From Methanosarcina barkeri 3 (lineage in GTDB: Archaea; Halobacteriota; Methanosarcinia; Methanosarcinales; Methanosarcinaceae), in contig NZ_CP009517.1 of NCBI RefSeq assembly GCF_000970305.1, positions 3,968,001-4,032,000 of the forward strand: a stretch of 64,000 nucleotides of DNA. Direction: 5' to 3'. The notes beneath the pieces are model-generated. The model worked only from the letters and a program-made list of their open reading frames with translations, was not told where the DNA came from and did no database searches. Of this stretch, positions 53,827 through 63,631 are shown piece after piece (the first letter of the stretch is position 1; every line of letters starts with the position of its first letter). The position numbers and the translations under genes were made by a program.

Positions 53827-55107
53827 TTACTTCTTCCTTTCGTACTCTTCGGATTTGAGGCCAGCCCTCTCATTGAAAGAGTCTACGGCGTCCAGCAGGT
53901 CCTGCTGAGTAAGTATTTTACGCTCTTCAAGAAGAGCACTCAGAACAGCTTCCCTTATAACTACGCGCAAGTCCGAGCCTGAATACCCATCTGTCAATTC
54001 TGCAATTACCCCTGTATCATAATCCCCTTCAATATGTCGAGTTACGATATTCAAAATATCTTTACGCATCTCAAGGTCAGGGAGAGGAAAATGAACAATC
54101 TCGTCAAAGCGTCTCCATGCTGCGCTATCAAGCATGCGGGGATGGTTGGTCGCGGCAATAAGAAGAACTCCGTGATCCACAAGGCTGATTTCATCTATGG
54201 CCTTCAGGAGAGTATTTACTGCCCGCTTGATGGCAGCATTCTCGTCAGACGTTCTTGCTTTTGCTACGAAATCCAGCTCATCTATGAAAAGAATGCAGGG
54301 ATTCAGCTTCTTTGCGAGCAAAAAGACTCTGTCAATGTTCTTTGCAGTCTCACCAAGGTACTGGTCTGTTATCATGGAGAGTTTAACTTCCACAAACGGG
54401 ATTGAAAGCCGTTCTGAAAGTGCACGGGCAACAGACGTCTTTCCGGTTCCTGGTGGACCGACAAACAGAAGTTTTCCGATATCATGAAGGCCGATTTCCC
54501 GCAGGTATTCCCTGTGATCGATGGCTTTCGTAATCTTTTCAACTTCGTTCTTTTGTTCTCCGGTAAGCACAAGGTCTTTGACTTTTTGCTTTACATCCTC
54601 AGGGGCAATAATGACCACGAGTTTCAGCATATCTTCGCCTTTGTCTTCTTTCCGGATATCCGCTACCAGGGACTCTATCCATTCCCTGTCGACTTCCTTG
54701 GGCCTTATTTTCGCCTTTGCAAGTGCATAGTTTGCAGTCTCACCCTGTCTTATTTCTCCAAAGTAATAAGCCAGAACAGGGTTACTTTCAATCCTTTCCT
54801 GAGAGCCTTCCTGCTTTTCAAACCATTCCGCAGCAAGTTCGAAAGCGCTCAGACGAAGTTCAAAGTGAGACTTGTCAGTACTTATGAAGGGGACGTTCCT
54901 TACAATTTTTTCAACATCCTTAAGCCCGTACAGTTTTTCAATTCGGATAAACGTGGCTGTGATGGGTTTGGGAACTGTTTTTTCTGTGCTGTTCCAGTAA
55001 TTTTTTCGAATGTTCTTTGGAAGATCATTTACATCCAGCTCTGGATAGCGATTATAGATCTCTGCGGTTAGCAGTAGTTCTACGATATCTAATATAGCGC
55101 CTGACAT
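53827..55107 (-). CDS. AAA-family ATPase
   Basis: A 426-residue AAA ATPase related to the Cdc48/proteasome-activating group. The first 190 residues are a helical N-domain I do not recognise. The ATPase core has Walker A FVGPPGTGKTSVARAL (about 207-222), Walker B ILFIDELDFVA (about 265-275), sensor AATNHP (about 308-313) and RRFDEIVHF (about 321-329). The lid domain is at about 345-415. A protein-remodelling role is likely. It is co-transcribed with a PhnP-like hydrolase. Confidence 0.9.
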   Translation of the reverse strand: MSGAILDIVELLLTAEIYNRYPELDVNDLPKNIRKNYWNSTEKTVPKPITATFIRIEKLYGLKDVEKIVRNVPFISTDKSHFELRLSAFELAAEWFEKQEGSQERIESNPVLAYYFGEIRQGETANYALAKAKIRPKEVDREWIESLVADIRKEDKGEDMLKLVVIIAPEDVKQKVKDLVLTGEQKNEVEKITKAIDHREYLREIGLHDIGKLLFVGPPGTGKTSVARALSERLSIPFVEVKLSMITDQYLGETAKNIDRVFLLAKKLNPCILFIDELDFVAKARTSDENAAIKRAVNTLLKAIDEISLVDHGVLLIAATNHPRMLDSAAWRRFDEIVHFPLPDLEMRKDILNIVTRHIEGDYDTGVIAELTDGYSGSDLRVVIREAVLSALLEERKILTQQDLLDAVDSFNERAGLKSEEYERKK

Positions 55108-55214
55108 GTTTTTACCTGTTGCGTGCTTGGATTAATCCACTATCAAGTGTTGGGCACTCAAATGCGGTAAGTTCTTAAATCCTTCTTTAATTTGTTAAAC
55201 CTAGTAATTGGTTT

Positions 55215-55395
55215 TCTTTAGTGATAAAATTTACGAAGCAGTCGGCAGTAAAAAGAAAAACCGACTGGAGATGATAACTTTATCTAGCAGAACACGTTAT
55301 CATCTACTCTATCTCTTTTGGGAGTCAAAGCATATTTCCGGAAAAAGCATCTGCTGTCTCCGGAAAAGTGTCTCACTTTCAGAGAGTGATTGTGA
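55215..55395. ncRNA. Chain of four hairpins upstream of purC
   Basis: Four successive inverted repeats lie in about 170 bp between divergent genes. They are a CAGTCGG/CCGACTG arm pair (about 55240-55266), GATGATAAC/GTTATCATC (about 55269-55304), TTTCCGGA/TCCGGAAA (about 55335-55367) and TCACT/AGTGA (about 55374-55390). Such density is not seen in other gaps here. It could be a leader of purC (plus) or a separate RNA on either strand; the strand is not decided. Confidence 0.4.
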
Positions 55396-55589
55396 ATTCT
55401 GGAAATAACCGAATTATCCCCATGAGATGTACTCGTGTACTAGAGAGGATCCGACCTATATAGCTTATTTCTGGAATGCCACGGCATTATCAAAACTTCT
55501 GCATTATCAGAACTAGTATATTAAAACTATCATTCCTAAGATCTCTCTATCTAAGGAAATCCAGAATTATCCCTAGAGAGGAATATTGT

Positions 55590-56303
55590 ATGACAAGAAA
55601 ACAGCTCTATTCAGGGAAAGCAAAAACTATCTATGAGACGGATGATCCTGACACCCTTATTAGCGAATTCCGAAACAGTCTGACTGCGTTCAACGGAGAA
55701 AAGAAAGGGGAAATGGAGAAAAAAGGGTATTACAATGCCCAAATCTCAAAAAAACTCTTTGAGATGCTCGAAGCCGAGGGAATAAAGACTCATTTTGTCG
55801 AAATGCTTTCTGACATTGATATGCTTGTGAAGAAAGTCGAGATTATAAAAATCGAGGTCATTGTCAGGAATATTGCCGCAGGTTCGATTACAAAAAGATA
55901 CCCAATAAAAGAAGGCACGAACTTCAAGTCTCCGGTACTTGTTTTTGACTTCAAAAACGATGAATATGGAGACCCAATGCTGAATGATGACATTGCTCTT
56001 GCTCTTGGACTGGCAACACCGGAAGAACTTGCCACACTCCGGAAACTGGCCCTGAGAATCAATAGCCTGCTTGTGCCCTACCTGGACAAAAAAGGTATCT
56101 TACTTCCGGATTTCAAGCTAGAATTCGGAAGGAGGAACGGAGAAATCATCCTTGCAGACGAGATTTCCTGCGATACTTGCAGGTTCTGGGACAAAAAGAC
56201 CGGGCAGTCCATGGATAAAGACGTCTTCAGGTTTGACAAAGGCGACATTTCCAAGGCTTACGAAGAAGTTGCACGTCGCATAGTGCCTGAAATATTCGAA
56301 TAA
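55590..56303 (+). CDS. purC: SAICAR synthetase
   Basis: ATP-dependent joining of aspartate to CAIR in purine synthesis. A 237-residue protein of normal length. It begins [40 protein letters not shown], with family motifs [20 protein letters not shown] (about 90-109), [19 protein letters not shown] and [29 protein letters not shown] (about 171-199). I start at the ATG at 55590 with AGAGAGGA upstream; the frame extends further but without homology. purL lies 4 kb away. Confidence 0.96.
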   Translation: MTRKQLYSGKAKTIYETDDPDTLISEFRNSLTAFNGEKKGEMEKKGYYNAQISKKLFEMLEAEGIKTHFVEMLSDIDMLVKKVEIIKIEVIVRNIAAGSITKRYPIKEGTNFKSPVLVFDFKNDEYGDPMLNDDIALALGLATPEELATLRKLALRINSLLVPYLDKKGILLPDFKLEFGRRNGEIILADEISCDTCRFWDKKTGQSMDKDVFRFDKGDISKAYEEVARRIVPEIFE

Positions 56304-56496
56304 ATATGAAAAAGGCCAGGAAACTTAAACAAGCCGGACAAAAGGCTTTAAAGTTTTCCTACCTGTTTATTTTTGTTTTAAATAACAAGTCAGTAATCTA
56401 ACTCTTATTTACGTTACTTCTGTTGTTACACAATTTTCGGTTAGCACTGTTTCTATTGTTACGCAATTTTTGTAATTACACTGCCTTTATTTACAC

Positions 56497-56625
56497 TGAC
56501 TATGCTTTGACACTGACTATGCTTTGACACTGACTATGCTTTGACACTGACTATGCTTTAACACTGACTATGCTTTAACACTGACTATGCTTTAACACTG
56601 ACTATGCTTTAACACTGGCTTTTGC
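56497..56625. repeat. 17-bp tandem repeat, about seven copies
   Basis: Seven copies of ACTATGCTTTGACACTG, switching from TTTGACACTG in the first three copies to TTTAACACTG in the rest. It lies between purC and the convergent nreA. The switch suggests stepwise expansion. Confidence 0.93.
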
Positions 56626-56631
56626 TTTTAA

Positions 56632-57858
56632 TTATTTTTTAAAAAAGAAGTCCAGAGTGGTTTGAAAGCGAAAATCCGAAAGCATCTTTGCCTGCTGTAC
56701 CCATTCGGATTTTGGTGTGTTTATCCTGCCCGTTAGATCTGAAACTGCAGATTCGAGAGAATCGAATTTTTTTGGAGGATTCTGAAGAGCTTTTCTCATA
56801 CCCTCCCTGACGACCCAGACTCCGAGAGGAGCCCAGTAGTCCGGAGTTATCTCCCGGAGTACGAAGACCGAGGCTTGCCTTTTGATTTCTGTCAGATATT
56901 CAAGTACAGGCAACCTTGAGGCATAATAACCCCCAGCCAGAGAAGAATAACCCTTTTTTCCATCATAACCCTCACTGTCCTCTCCAATCCAGCTTGATTC
57001 TCCAGACCAGACTGCTTTTGGGAGCCAGATTTCCATAAGTTCGAAGGCATAAGCCCGTGGAAGGACGAGGACTTCAAAATGGTTTCCAAAATGAGTCCCG
57101 CTAAAAAGCTGAATCTCCGAGATCCAGGGAAAATCCTTTATGCGGCCTGCAAGTTCCTTTCCTGCCATATCATCCACAGCTGTAATTGACCAGCGTGTTG
57201 GCACGATTTTTCTTTCTTTTCCGAGAAGGCCGATTGAGAACAGGCGAGTAATATGTTCAGCCGGAATATCCCCTTTATAGAGTTCAAGCACGGCATCTTT
57301 TGCCAGGGCATCAGTGTCGTAGACAAGGTAATCGACTTTTTTCGGAACGTTCGGATTTTCTGCAAGCTCAAAGTTTTTGACAAGCCCTGATGGACCCATA
57401 GGCGTCAGTACGGCATCGAATTTGAGTTCCTGTTTAGGGGCTTTAAAAAACCAGGCTTCTGTATCCACCGGTTTTCTGGAGAGGGCAAGTTCCTGAGCCT
57501 TTACAAGGAGAGGGTTTTCTTTGCTGCGAGCATCTTTTACACGAAAGTTTGTGTTTGCCCTGACCATACGGGAACGCATGGAGATAATGTCTTCAATCTG
57601 CATATTTGCCCAGGCTGAGGGGTCTTCAAAAAGCGAGGCTTCGCTTTCTTTTGCCAGAGGAGGAATGAGCGGGCCTGCCGAAACCCTGGGATAACCATAG
57701 CTTCCGACAAAAATAGCTGGGGGAGATGCTCCAAAAACCGAGTCTCCTGAGATTGCAGGAACAATCGACTGTAAGGACTTGAATTTTTCAAGAATCGGAC
57801 AACGGGGACGTCCACAAAGTCCTTTTCCTTTACATTTAATACATAGCGTTCCATTCAC
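56632..57858 (-). CDS. nreA: Archaeal DNA-repair protein NreA
   Basis: A 408-residue Nre-family protein implicated in archaeal DNA damage repair. The N-terminal zinc finger CIKCKGKGLCGRPRCPI (about 6-22) is followed by the Nre core (ASPPAIFVGSYGYPRVSAGPLIPP, about 44-67; ITAVDDMAGKELA; APLGVWVVREGMRKAL). The C-terminus QTTLDFFFKK is a PCNA-interacting-peptide-like motif, as known in this family. It overlaps the upstream HTH gene by four bases. Confidence 0.93.
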   Translation of the reverse strand: MNGTLCIKCKGKGLCGRPRCPILEKFKSLQSIVPAISGDSVFGASPPAIFVGSYGYPRVSAGPLIPPLAKESEASLFEDPSAWANMQIEDIISMRSRMVRANTNFRVKDARSKENPLLVKAQELALSRKPVDTEAWFFKAPKQELKFDAVLTPMGPSGLVKNFELAENPNVPKKVDYLVYDTDALAKDAVLELYKGDIPAEHITRLFSIGLLGKERKIVPTRWSITAVDDMAGKELAGRIKDFPWISEIQLFSGTHFGNHFEVLVLPRAYAFELMEIWLPKAVWSGESSWIGEDSEGYDGKKGYSSLAGGYYASRLPVLEYLTEIKRQASVFVLREITPDYWAPLGVWVVREGMRKALQNPPKKFDSLESAVSDLTGRINTPKSEWVQQAKMLSDFRFQTTLDFFFKK

Positions 57859-58220
57859 TTTAAATCCGTATCCTCGCAGATAATACAGGCTTTAGCTTCA
57901 GGAGCGTTCCTGTATAGCCAGCCGGATTTCTGAACAAACCTGCAAACATTGCACATGCCTTTTACCTTTTCCTGAGAGGATAAGTCTTTATTTACAAGCA
58001 CTGATGCAAATTTCCGAATTTCGTATTGAGTCTCCTCGGAAAAACCGACTTCTGCCCCACGTTTTTCACTCACGTACTGGGATACCGCAGCCCTTGAAAG
58101 TTCCAGGATGTCCGCTACATCCTGCTGCGTGCACCCATGTTCAAAGATCATTGTTCTGGAAAGTTCTGCCCTAATTGCAGGCAAGACTTTCTGTACCATA
58201 ATTTCACATGTTGTTTTCAT
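57855..58220 (-). CDS. HTH transcriptional regulator with Cys-pair tail
   Basis: A 121-residue protein. The helix-turn-helix is CTQQDVADILELSRAAVSQYVSEKRG (about 30-55). A C-terminal double CxxC (CNVCRFVQKSGWLY..CIICED, about 88-115) could bind zinc. It resembles the archaeal COG2522 predicted regulators. The gene overlaps nreA by four bases (ATGA), so it is probably co-expressed with the repair protein. I start at the ATG at 58220 with GGTGTTGGT upstream; a longer in-frame start at 58238 is possible. Confidence 0.85.
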   Translation of the reverse strand: MKTTCEIMVQKVLPAIRAELSRTMIFEHGCTQQDVADILELSRAAVSQYVSEKRGAEVGFSEETQYEIRKFASVLVNKDLSSQEKVKGMCNVCRFVQKSGWLYRNAPEAKACIICEDTDLK

Positions 58221-58455
58221 GGGAGACCAACACCGCATAAACCAAGTAAATTTACGAAAGATTCTCTTAACCAGTTCATATTTATAGATTTCTTATCAAT
58301 TATGTATCCTTATACTTTTGTTTTTGAGTAGAAGTATCTCGTAATTTACCTGAAACGCATGCTATTAAAATACCGACAAAAATATATGCAATTCCAGACC
58401 TGAAAATGTTATTGTTACTTCTCAGATCCGGTTTATTCCTGAGGCTCGTCAGGGT

Positions 58456-58764
58456 TTAGTTTTTAATCTGTTCAGCAGAGAAACCCTTTTCCATGAGGAC
58501 TTCTTTCATGCGGGTCAGGTGATTGCCCTGAAGTTCCACAGTATTTCCTTTTACCGTACCGCCGCATGCAAACTTTGATTTAAGATAAGTGGACAGTTCG
58601 TGAAGATCTATTTCACTTGCGTCGAAACCTTCTACAACGGTAACTTCTTTGCCGTATCTTCTTCGGTTAACTTTTACAGTAATTCTCTGTTGCTCTTTTG
58701 CAACTTCTTCGCAAATGCAAAGTTCTTTTGGAAGCCCACATACTGGGCACATTCCGCTGCTCAT
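58456..58764 (-). CDS. Translation initiation factor aIF1 (SUI1)
   Basis: A 102-residue archaeal homologue of eIF1, which binds the small ribosomal subunit P site and promotes correct start-codon selection. An N-terminal Cys motif [13 protein letters not shown] (about 6-18) is followed by the SUI1 fold: [56 protein letters not shown]. Length and motifs are typical. Monocistronic. Confidence 0.95.
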   Translation of the reverse strand: MSSGMCPVCGLPKELCICEEVAKEQQRITVKVNRRRYGKEVTVVEGFDASEIDLHELSTYLKSKFACGGTVKGNTVELQGNHLTRMKEVLMEKGFSAEQIKN

Positions 58765-59436
58765 TTGTTGATATATCCTCCGAATTTGTAATCATTGTAT
58801 ATGTAATTTACATCTAAAAATAACTAAATAGATATAAAGTACTTATCAATGAAGGTATTAAAGCCTAATGGTATTTTTCAGGCATTTTATATTGAATTAC
58901 AGATAATAACCTGAACTTCTTGACAATATAAAAGGCCAGCCAGAGCTTTATTATTTTTCAATTTTTTTATATATTAGTATATTCGTTTAATATTCGTTTA
59001 ATATTCGTTTAATATTCGTTTAATATTCGTTTAATATTCGTTTAATATTCGTTTAATATTCGTTTAATATTCATTTAATATTCGTTTATAATGTTCATTT
59101 ATAATATTTATTCATAAAGTAAGTTTAATAATTATATTCTTAGTGAATATTGCAGATTGGTAAAAACTGCAAACGAAAAGTGGAATATTTAAAGGAAATT
59201 CAAAAGCTTAACACTTTGGAAACGCGGATCTAAGCCGAAAAATTGAAAAAACTAAAAAGCTAAACAAAGCTTAAAATCACTGATTTTTCCGGAAAGAACC
59301 TTTCACACCCAGCGATAAATTAGATATATCTTGAATTCCATCTCTTTCTTTAACCTTCATGGATATATATGTACTTCTATTATATAAATATAGCAGTATA
59401 AAAATATGAGTTACACTAATAAATCGGGGGCACCTG
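58765..59436. other. Intergenic with 11-bp repeat, no gene
   Basis: Contains the 11-bp repeat at 58978-59090, listed separately. The rest is A+T-rich with TATA-like ATATATATGTACTTC near 59363-59377, which may serve the small winged-helix gene. Confidence 0.5.
58978..59090. repeat. 11-bp tandem repeat, about ten copies
   Basis: Ten copies of ATTCGTTTAAT, degrading at the right end (ATTCATTTAAT, then ATTCGTTTATA). The period equals about one helical turn. Confidence 0.93.
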
Positions 59437-59685
59437 ATGAACGAATTAAACGAGTTAATAGGTTTCGTAAACGGAAACAATATAAGACAAAAAGTACTCT
59501 CCTTACTTTCTTCAAAAGGAGAAATGGAAGGGAAAAGAGTTTCAAAAACCCTGAGAGTTGCACATCCCACCGTTGCAAAAACTCTCGACGAACTTGAACA
59601 GAAAGAATTGATTGCAAAAAAGGAAGAAATGTATTCCCTTACTGAATCCGGAGTAAAAGTGGAAAAAATGATCCAGCAAATATAA
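59437..59685 (+). CDS. Small winged-helix DNA-binding protein
   Basis: An 82-residue protein that is almost only a winged helix: IRQKVLSLLSSKGEMEGKRVSKTLRVAHPTVAKTLDELEQKELIAKKEEMYSLTESGVKVEKMI. It has no sensor domain and is MarR/ArsR-like in layout. Probably a transcriptional regulator; the target is unknown. The ATG follows GGGGGCACCTG. It stands 420 bp upstream of purL. Confidence 0.85.
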   Translation: MNELNELIGFVNGNNIRQKVLSLLSSKGEMEGKRVSKTLRVAHPTVAKTLDELEQKELIAKKEEMYSLTESGVKVEKMIQQI

Positions 59686-59794
59686 CCTTAAAATATAGCT
59701 CTTTTACCCATTTTTATTTTAAATCCTTTTTTACCTTTAGCTAATCCAAAACCGGTTTTATTCTCAATCAATAAAAACTCCAGGATCATTCTTT

Positions 59795-59945
59795 TCTCAA
59801 AAGGTCTGCGAGCACGCAGATAGAGATTGAAGATAGATATTAACTTAGAAATCTAGGGTTTTCGATCAAACCTTTTCTCAAAAGGTTTGCGATCAAACTT
59901 TTTCTTAAAAGGTTTGCGGCCAAGCAGTTTTTTGAAAAGGCTTGG
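59795..59945. repeat. Degenerate repeat with AAAAGGTTTGCG motif
   Basis: Three or four diverged copies of a segment based on TTCTCAAAAGGTTTGCGATCAAAC, giving a C+G-richer stretch in the gap before purL. No gene is present in this gap. Confidence 0.6.
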
Positions 59946-60107
59946 GTTAGAAATGTTTATTTAATTCTTATCCCTTTATGTCGACATAGACTGTTAACGC
60001 TAATACTAAAACTCTTGAATTTAATTGAATAATCAAAAATCAATAATCTATTAAGAAAAACCAGAGCTTCGATATTCAAAAAAGGATTAAGCATCAGAGG
60101 CAAGGCA

Positions 60108-62255
60108 ATGTTACCTGAAGAAGACCTTAAGATTATTAAAGAAGAATTAGGGCGAGAGCCCACCCTGGTAGAACAGGGCTGCTTTTTAAATTTATGGAGC
60201 GAACACTGTTCCTATCGCTCAAGTGCTCCTCTCCTGAAAACTTTTACCAGTACTGGTGAAAACGTGATTATTGGCCCGGGGGACGATGCTGCAATTATAA
60301 AGTTCGATGATGGCTATGTACTTGCCATAGGCATGGAAAGCCATAATCACCCTTCATATGTCGACCCCTATAATGGGGCTGCTACCGGAATAGGAGGCAT
60401 TGTAAGGGATATAATATCAATGGGAGCTCGCCCAATAGCCCTTATGGATCCACTCTATTTCGGACCTCTGGACACTCCAAAAAATATGTTCCTTTTTGAA
60501 CAGATAATTAAGGGAATTGCAGGGTATGGAAACTGCATAGGAGTGCCAGTCGTCAATGGCGAAACTTTCTTTGATAGAAGATACAGTGGAAACCCTCTTG
60601 TAAACGTGGTTGCAGTAGGGCTCTGCCGGGAAGAGGAGGTCATAACTGCCCGCTCCCAGAAAGCCGGAAACAAGATTGTACTCGCAGGTTCCAGCACAGG
60701 AAGAGATGGACTTGGAGGAGCTTCCTTTGCCTCCAGGGATCTTTCCGAATCAGCCGAAGCTGAAGACCGCCCAAGTGTTCAGGTGGGCGATCCTTATACT
60801 GAAAAACTTGTAATTGAAATGACGCTGGAAGCCATGAGGAAGGGATATATAAAATCCTGCAAAGATCTAGGAGCTGCCGGTCTTGGAGGGGCAAGCTCAG
60901 AACTGGCTGCAAAGGGAGGACTGGGAGCCCATATTATTGCAGATGCAGTACCCCAGCGCGAACCCAATATGAACGCGTATGAAATCTTACTTGCAGAATC
61001 TCAGGAACGCATGGTCTTTGAAGTAACTCCTGAAGACGTTGATGCCGTACTTGCTCTGGTAGCAAAATACGACCTTAATGGGGCTGTAGTGGGATACTTG
61101 ACAGAAGAGCAAAATTATACGGTTGAATTTAAAGGAGAAATCGTTGCAGATATCCCGATTAATTTCCTGACAGGTGGAGCTCCGACCTGCGAAAAACCGT
61201 CAATAACTCCTATTTCCCCGATTGAAGAAAATAAAGCTCCCGAAATTCCGGAAGACCTTAAGGCAGCCTTCCTGAAAGTTCTCTCTTCTTACAATATTGC
61301 CTCAAAAGAATGGATCTACAGGCAGTATGATCACGAAGTCCAGTTGAGAACAGTTGTCAAACCCGGAGAAGACTCAGGTGTGCTCAAGATAACCGATAAA
61401 AAAGGACTCGTACTTTCTTGCGGCTGCCAGCCAAGAGCTACCCTGCTTGACCCCTATAACGGAGGAAAGATTGCAGTAATTGAAAATGCCATGAACCTTG
61501 CAGTAAAGGGGGCCGACGGGCTTGCTATTGTAAACTGTCTGAACTTTGGAAACCCAGATCGCCCAGAAATTTACTGGCAATTCAAAAACGCTGTACTTGG
61601 GCTTGGAGATGGAGCAAGGGAACTCTCAATCCCGGTCGTTGGAGGAAATGTTTCCCTGTATAATGAAAGCGATGAGTTTAAGACCGCAATTCTTCCAACC
61701 CCTTCGATAGGAGTAATAGGAAAAGTCAACCTTGAGACTCCTCTTCCTTCAGGCTTCTTTGCAAAACCCGGAGATACCATCATCCTTGTAGGAGAGACAA
61801 CTGCGGATATGGGAGCTTCAGAATACTATACCTGTTTCGGGGCCCAAAATGCCGGAAAAGTTCCTTCTGTCCCGAAAAATGCTCCTGAGATAATAAAAGC
61901 CGTAATTGAAGCAGTAAGAAGCGGAAAACTCAGTTCAGCACACGACCTTTCACTTGGAGGAATTGCCGCAGGACTTGCGAGGATGTGCAAGAACTCCGGT
62001 GCAAAGGTAGATTTGAGTGAAATTTCAGAATTAAAAGCTGAAGAATTATTATTCTCAGAAGCTCCGGCAAGAGCTCTACTTGTCACAGGCGAACCCGAGG
62101 CTGTGCTCGGAATCCTCAAAAATGTGCCTCATACGATAATCGGCAAAGTAGAAGGCAATTCCCTTGAGATTAAAGGAAAAGACCTCAAGATTTCCATCTC
62201 CCTCAAAGAAATCTCCGACGCATATGGTAGCCTTACAAGGTTTATGATGGGATAA
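60108..62255 (+). CDS. purL: FGAM synthase subunit II
   Basis: The synthetase subunit of formylglycinamidine ribonucleotide synthase in purine synthesis; it works with PurQ and PurS in archaea. A 715-residue small-type PurL. Landmarks: [11 protein letters not shown] (about 28-38), [45 protein letters not shown] (about 79-114), [12 protein letters not shown] (about 204-215), [17 protein letters not shown], and the second-half [11 protein letters not shown] (about 511-521) and [15 protein letters not shown] start with AGAGGCAAGGCA upstream. Confidence 0.97.
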   Translation: MLPEEDLKIIKEELGREPTLVEQGCFLNLWSEHCSYRSSAPLLKTFTSTGENVIIGPGDDAAIIKFDDGYVLAIGMESHNHPSYVDPYNGAATGIGGIVRDIISMGARPIALMDPLYFGPLDTPKNMFLFEQIIKGIAGYGNCIGVPVVNGETFFDRRYSGNPLVNVVAVGLCREEEVITARSQKAGNKIVLAGSSTGRDGLGGASFASRDLSESAEAEDRPSVQVGDPYTEKLVIEMTLEAMRKGYIKSCKDLGAAGLGGASSELAAKGGLGAHIIADAVPQREPNMNAYEILLAESQERMVFEVTPEDVDAVLALVAKYDLNGAVVGYLTEEQNYTVEFKGEIVADIPINFLTGGAPTCEKPSITPISPIEENKAPEIPEDLKAAFLKVLSSYNIASKEWIYRQYDHEVQLRTVVKPGEDSGVLKITDKKGLVLSCGCQPRATLLDPYNGGKIAVIENAMNLAVKGADGLAIVNCLNFGNPDRPEIYWQFKNAVLGLGDGARELSIPVVGGNVSLYNESDEFKTAILPTPSIGVIGKVNLETPLPSGFFAKPGDTIILVGETTADMGASEYYTCFGAQNAGKVPSVPKNAPEIIKAVIEAVRSGKLSSAHDLSLGGIAAGLARMCKNSGAKVDLSEISELKAEELLFSEAPARALLVTGEPEAVLGILKNVPHTIIGKVEGNSLEIKGKDLKISISLKEISDAYGSLTRFMMG

Positions 62256-62494
62256 GAGATTCCCTCTTATTTTTTAGATTTCATCCCATCTTTTATTTAC
62301 AATTTTTTTTCAACAATTCATTCTGAAAATTCAAAAATTTGTTTTTGATCTGTTTTTGATATATTTTTGATCCGTTTTTTGACCTTATTCTCAGTATTTT
62401 TGTTCATTGCAAGTTTTAGAATTGACATAAAAAATAGTTTTGAGTTAACCAAAACAATAGTTTTTAGTAGGTTTCCATACTAGATTACTGTGTT

Positions 62495-63631
62495 ATGAAA
62501 GCTGTATGCATCTGTATGGGAGTGCATCTGCCTTACAGTCCCAAATGGTACTGGCCTGTAGAAGGGTTTTTCGGGGTGCCTGAAATGGATCGGTATTTTG
62601 ACCGGAATAATATTTTTTCAAAATTTTTGAAAACAAGCCGACAGTTTTTACGCCTTAATGATATAATTATGGAGTCCATAGAAAAAGGGGGAAAATATTC
62701 CTTTGATCTATCCGGGCCATTCCTTAGACAGTGTCGATGGGACCCCGAACTTCTTGAATCATTCCACGAACTAGGGGAAAATGGGAGCGTAGAATTTACA
62801 GGGAGCTGCAGTTATCACTCCCTGAGTTCTCTGTATCCCGATCTTTCATGGTTTAAGGAAGAAGTGCTCATGTACAGAGAAATGCTTCGGGAATTACTGG
62901 ATATCACTCCTGAAACCTTCGTAAACACAGAGCTTCTATACACCAAAAGAGTAGGGAAAATTCTTACAGATCTGGGTTTTAACTGTCTCATCACCGAGGG
63001 GTCCAGGAACCTGATGAACGGATATGACCCTGTACATGTCTTTGAAAATAACCTTCCGACTTTGTTAAGGCATATAAACCTTAGCGAGGACCTAGAACTG
63101 CGCTTTTCGGAAAAAAACTGGCAAGGCTATCCTCTTATTCCGGAAAAATTCGCGGACTGGATTGCCAGCATGGAAGGGGATATCCTTACCCTTTATTTTA
63201 ATTATACAAGCCTCTGCTTTCACTATAGAAATAAAAGCATGATAGACGATTTTATAAGGATGTTTCCAGAAGCCCTAAAGTCCAGGGGCATCGACATGCT
63301 CACACCTTCCGAAGCTGTCAAGATATTTGAACCCTTAAGACTTCCTACCCTGGGAACCGAACAGACAATCCGTTATGGAGTGAATAACGCATTAGGTAAT
63401 CATGCTCAGCAGCTTTACTTACGAGAACTGGTAAGAGTTCAAGAAGAACTCTCAGAGCTTAAAGAAAATAAGAACTATCGAGAACTTAAACAAATATTTG
63501 GTTACCTTCAACAGAGTGAAATTTTTTTCTCTATGAACTCCGGGAATATCAGGGAAGGGTATGAAAGGGCTGTCAATTACTTTTCCATCCTGTCCGATTT
63601 CAGGAGAGCTGTGCTGGAGGAGGGAGTATGA
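62495..63631 (+). CDS. Glycoside hydrolase family 57 protein
   Basis: A 378-residue GH57-type (alpha-amylase/glucanotransferase) beta/alpha barrel. It begins KAVCICMGVHLPYSP with the family's N-terminal His. The probable catalytic nucleophile is the Glu of FVNTELLYTKRV (about 144-155). GSCSYHSLSSLYPDLSWF (about 103-120) and the C-terminal helical domain follow. It overlaps the next gene by four bases. Together with the next gene it probably acts on intracellular glycogen-like polysaccharide. Confidence 0.85.
   Translation: MKAVCICMGVHLPYSPKWYWPVEGFFGVPEMDRYFDRNNIFSKFLKTSRQFLRLNDIIMESIEKGGKYSFDLSGPFLRQCRWDPELLESFHELGENGSVEFTGSCSYHSLSSLYPDLSWFKEEVLMYREMLRELLDITPETFVNTELLYTKRVGKILTDLGFNCLITEGSRNLMNGYDPVHVFENNLPTLLRHINLSEDLELRFSEKNWQGYPLIPEKFADWIASMEGDILTLYFNYTSLCFHYRNKSMIDDFIRMFPEALKSRGIDMLTPSEAVKIFEPLRLPTLGTEQTIRYGVNNALGNHAQQLYLRELVRVQEELSELKENKNYRELKQIFGYLQQSEIFFSMNSGNIREGYERAVNYFSILSDFRRAVLEEGV

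Noticed and set aside
53826-53873. Longer start for the MBL-fold protein
   Set aside because: The extra 16 residues would be encoded inside the AAA ATPase gene and precede the conserved MRLTLLGTGDA start of the fold.
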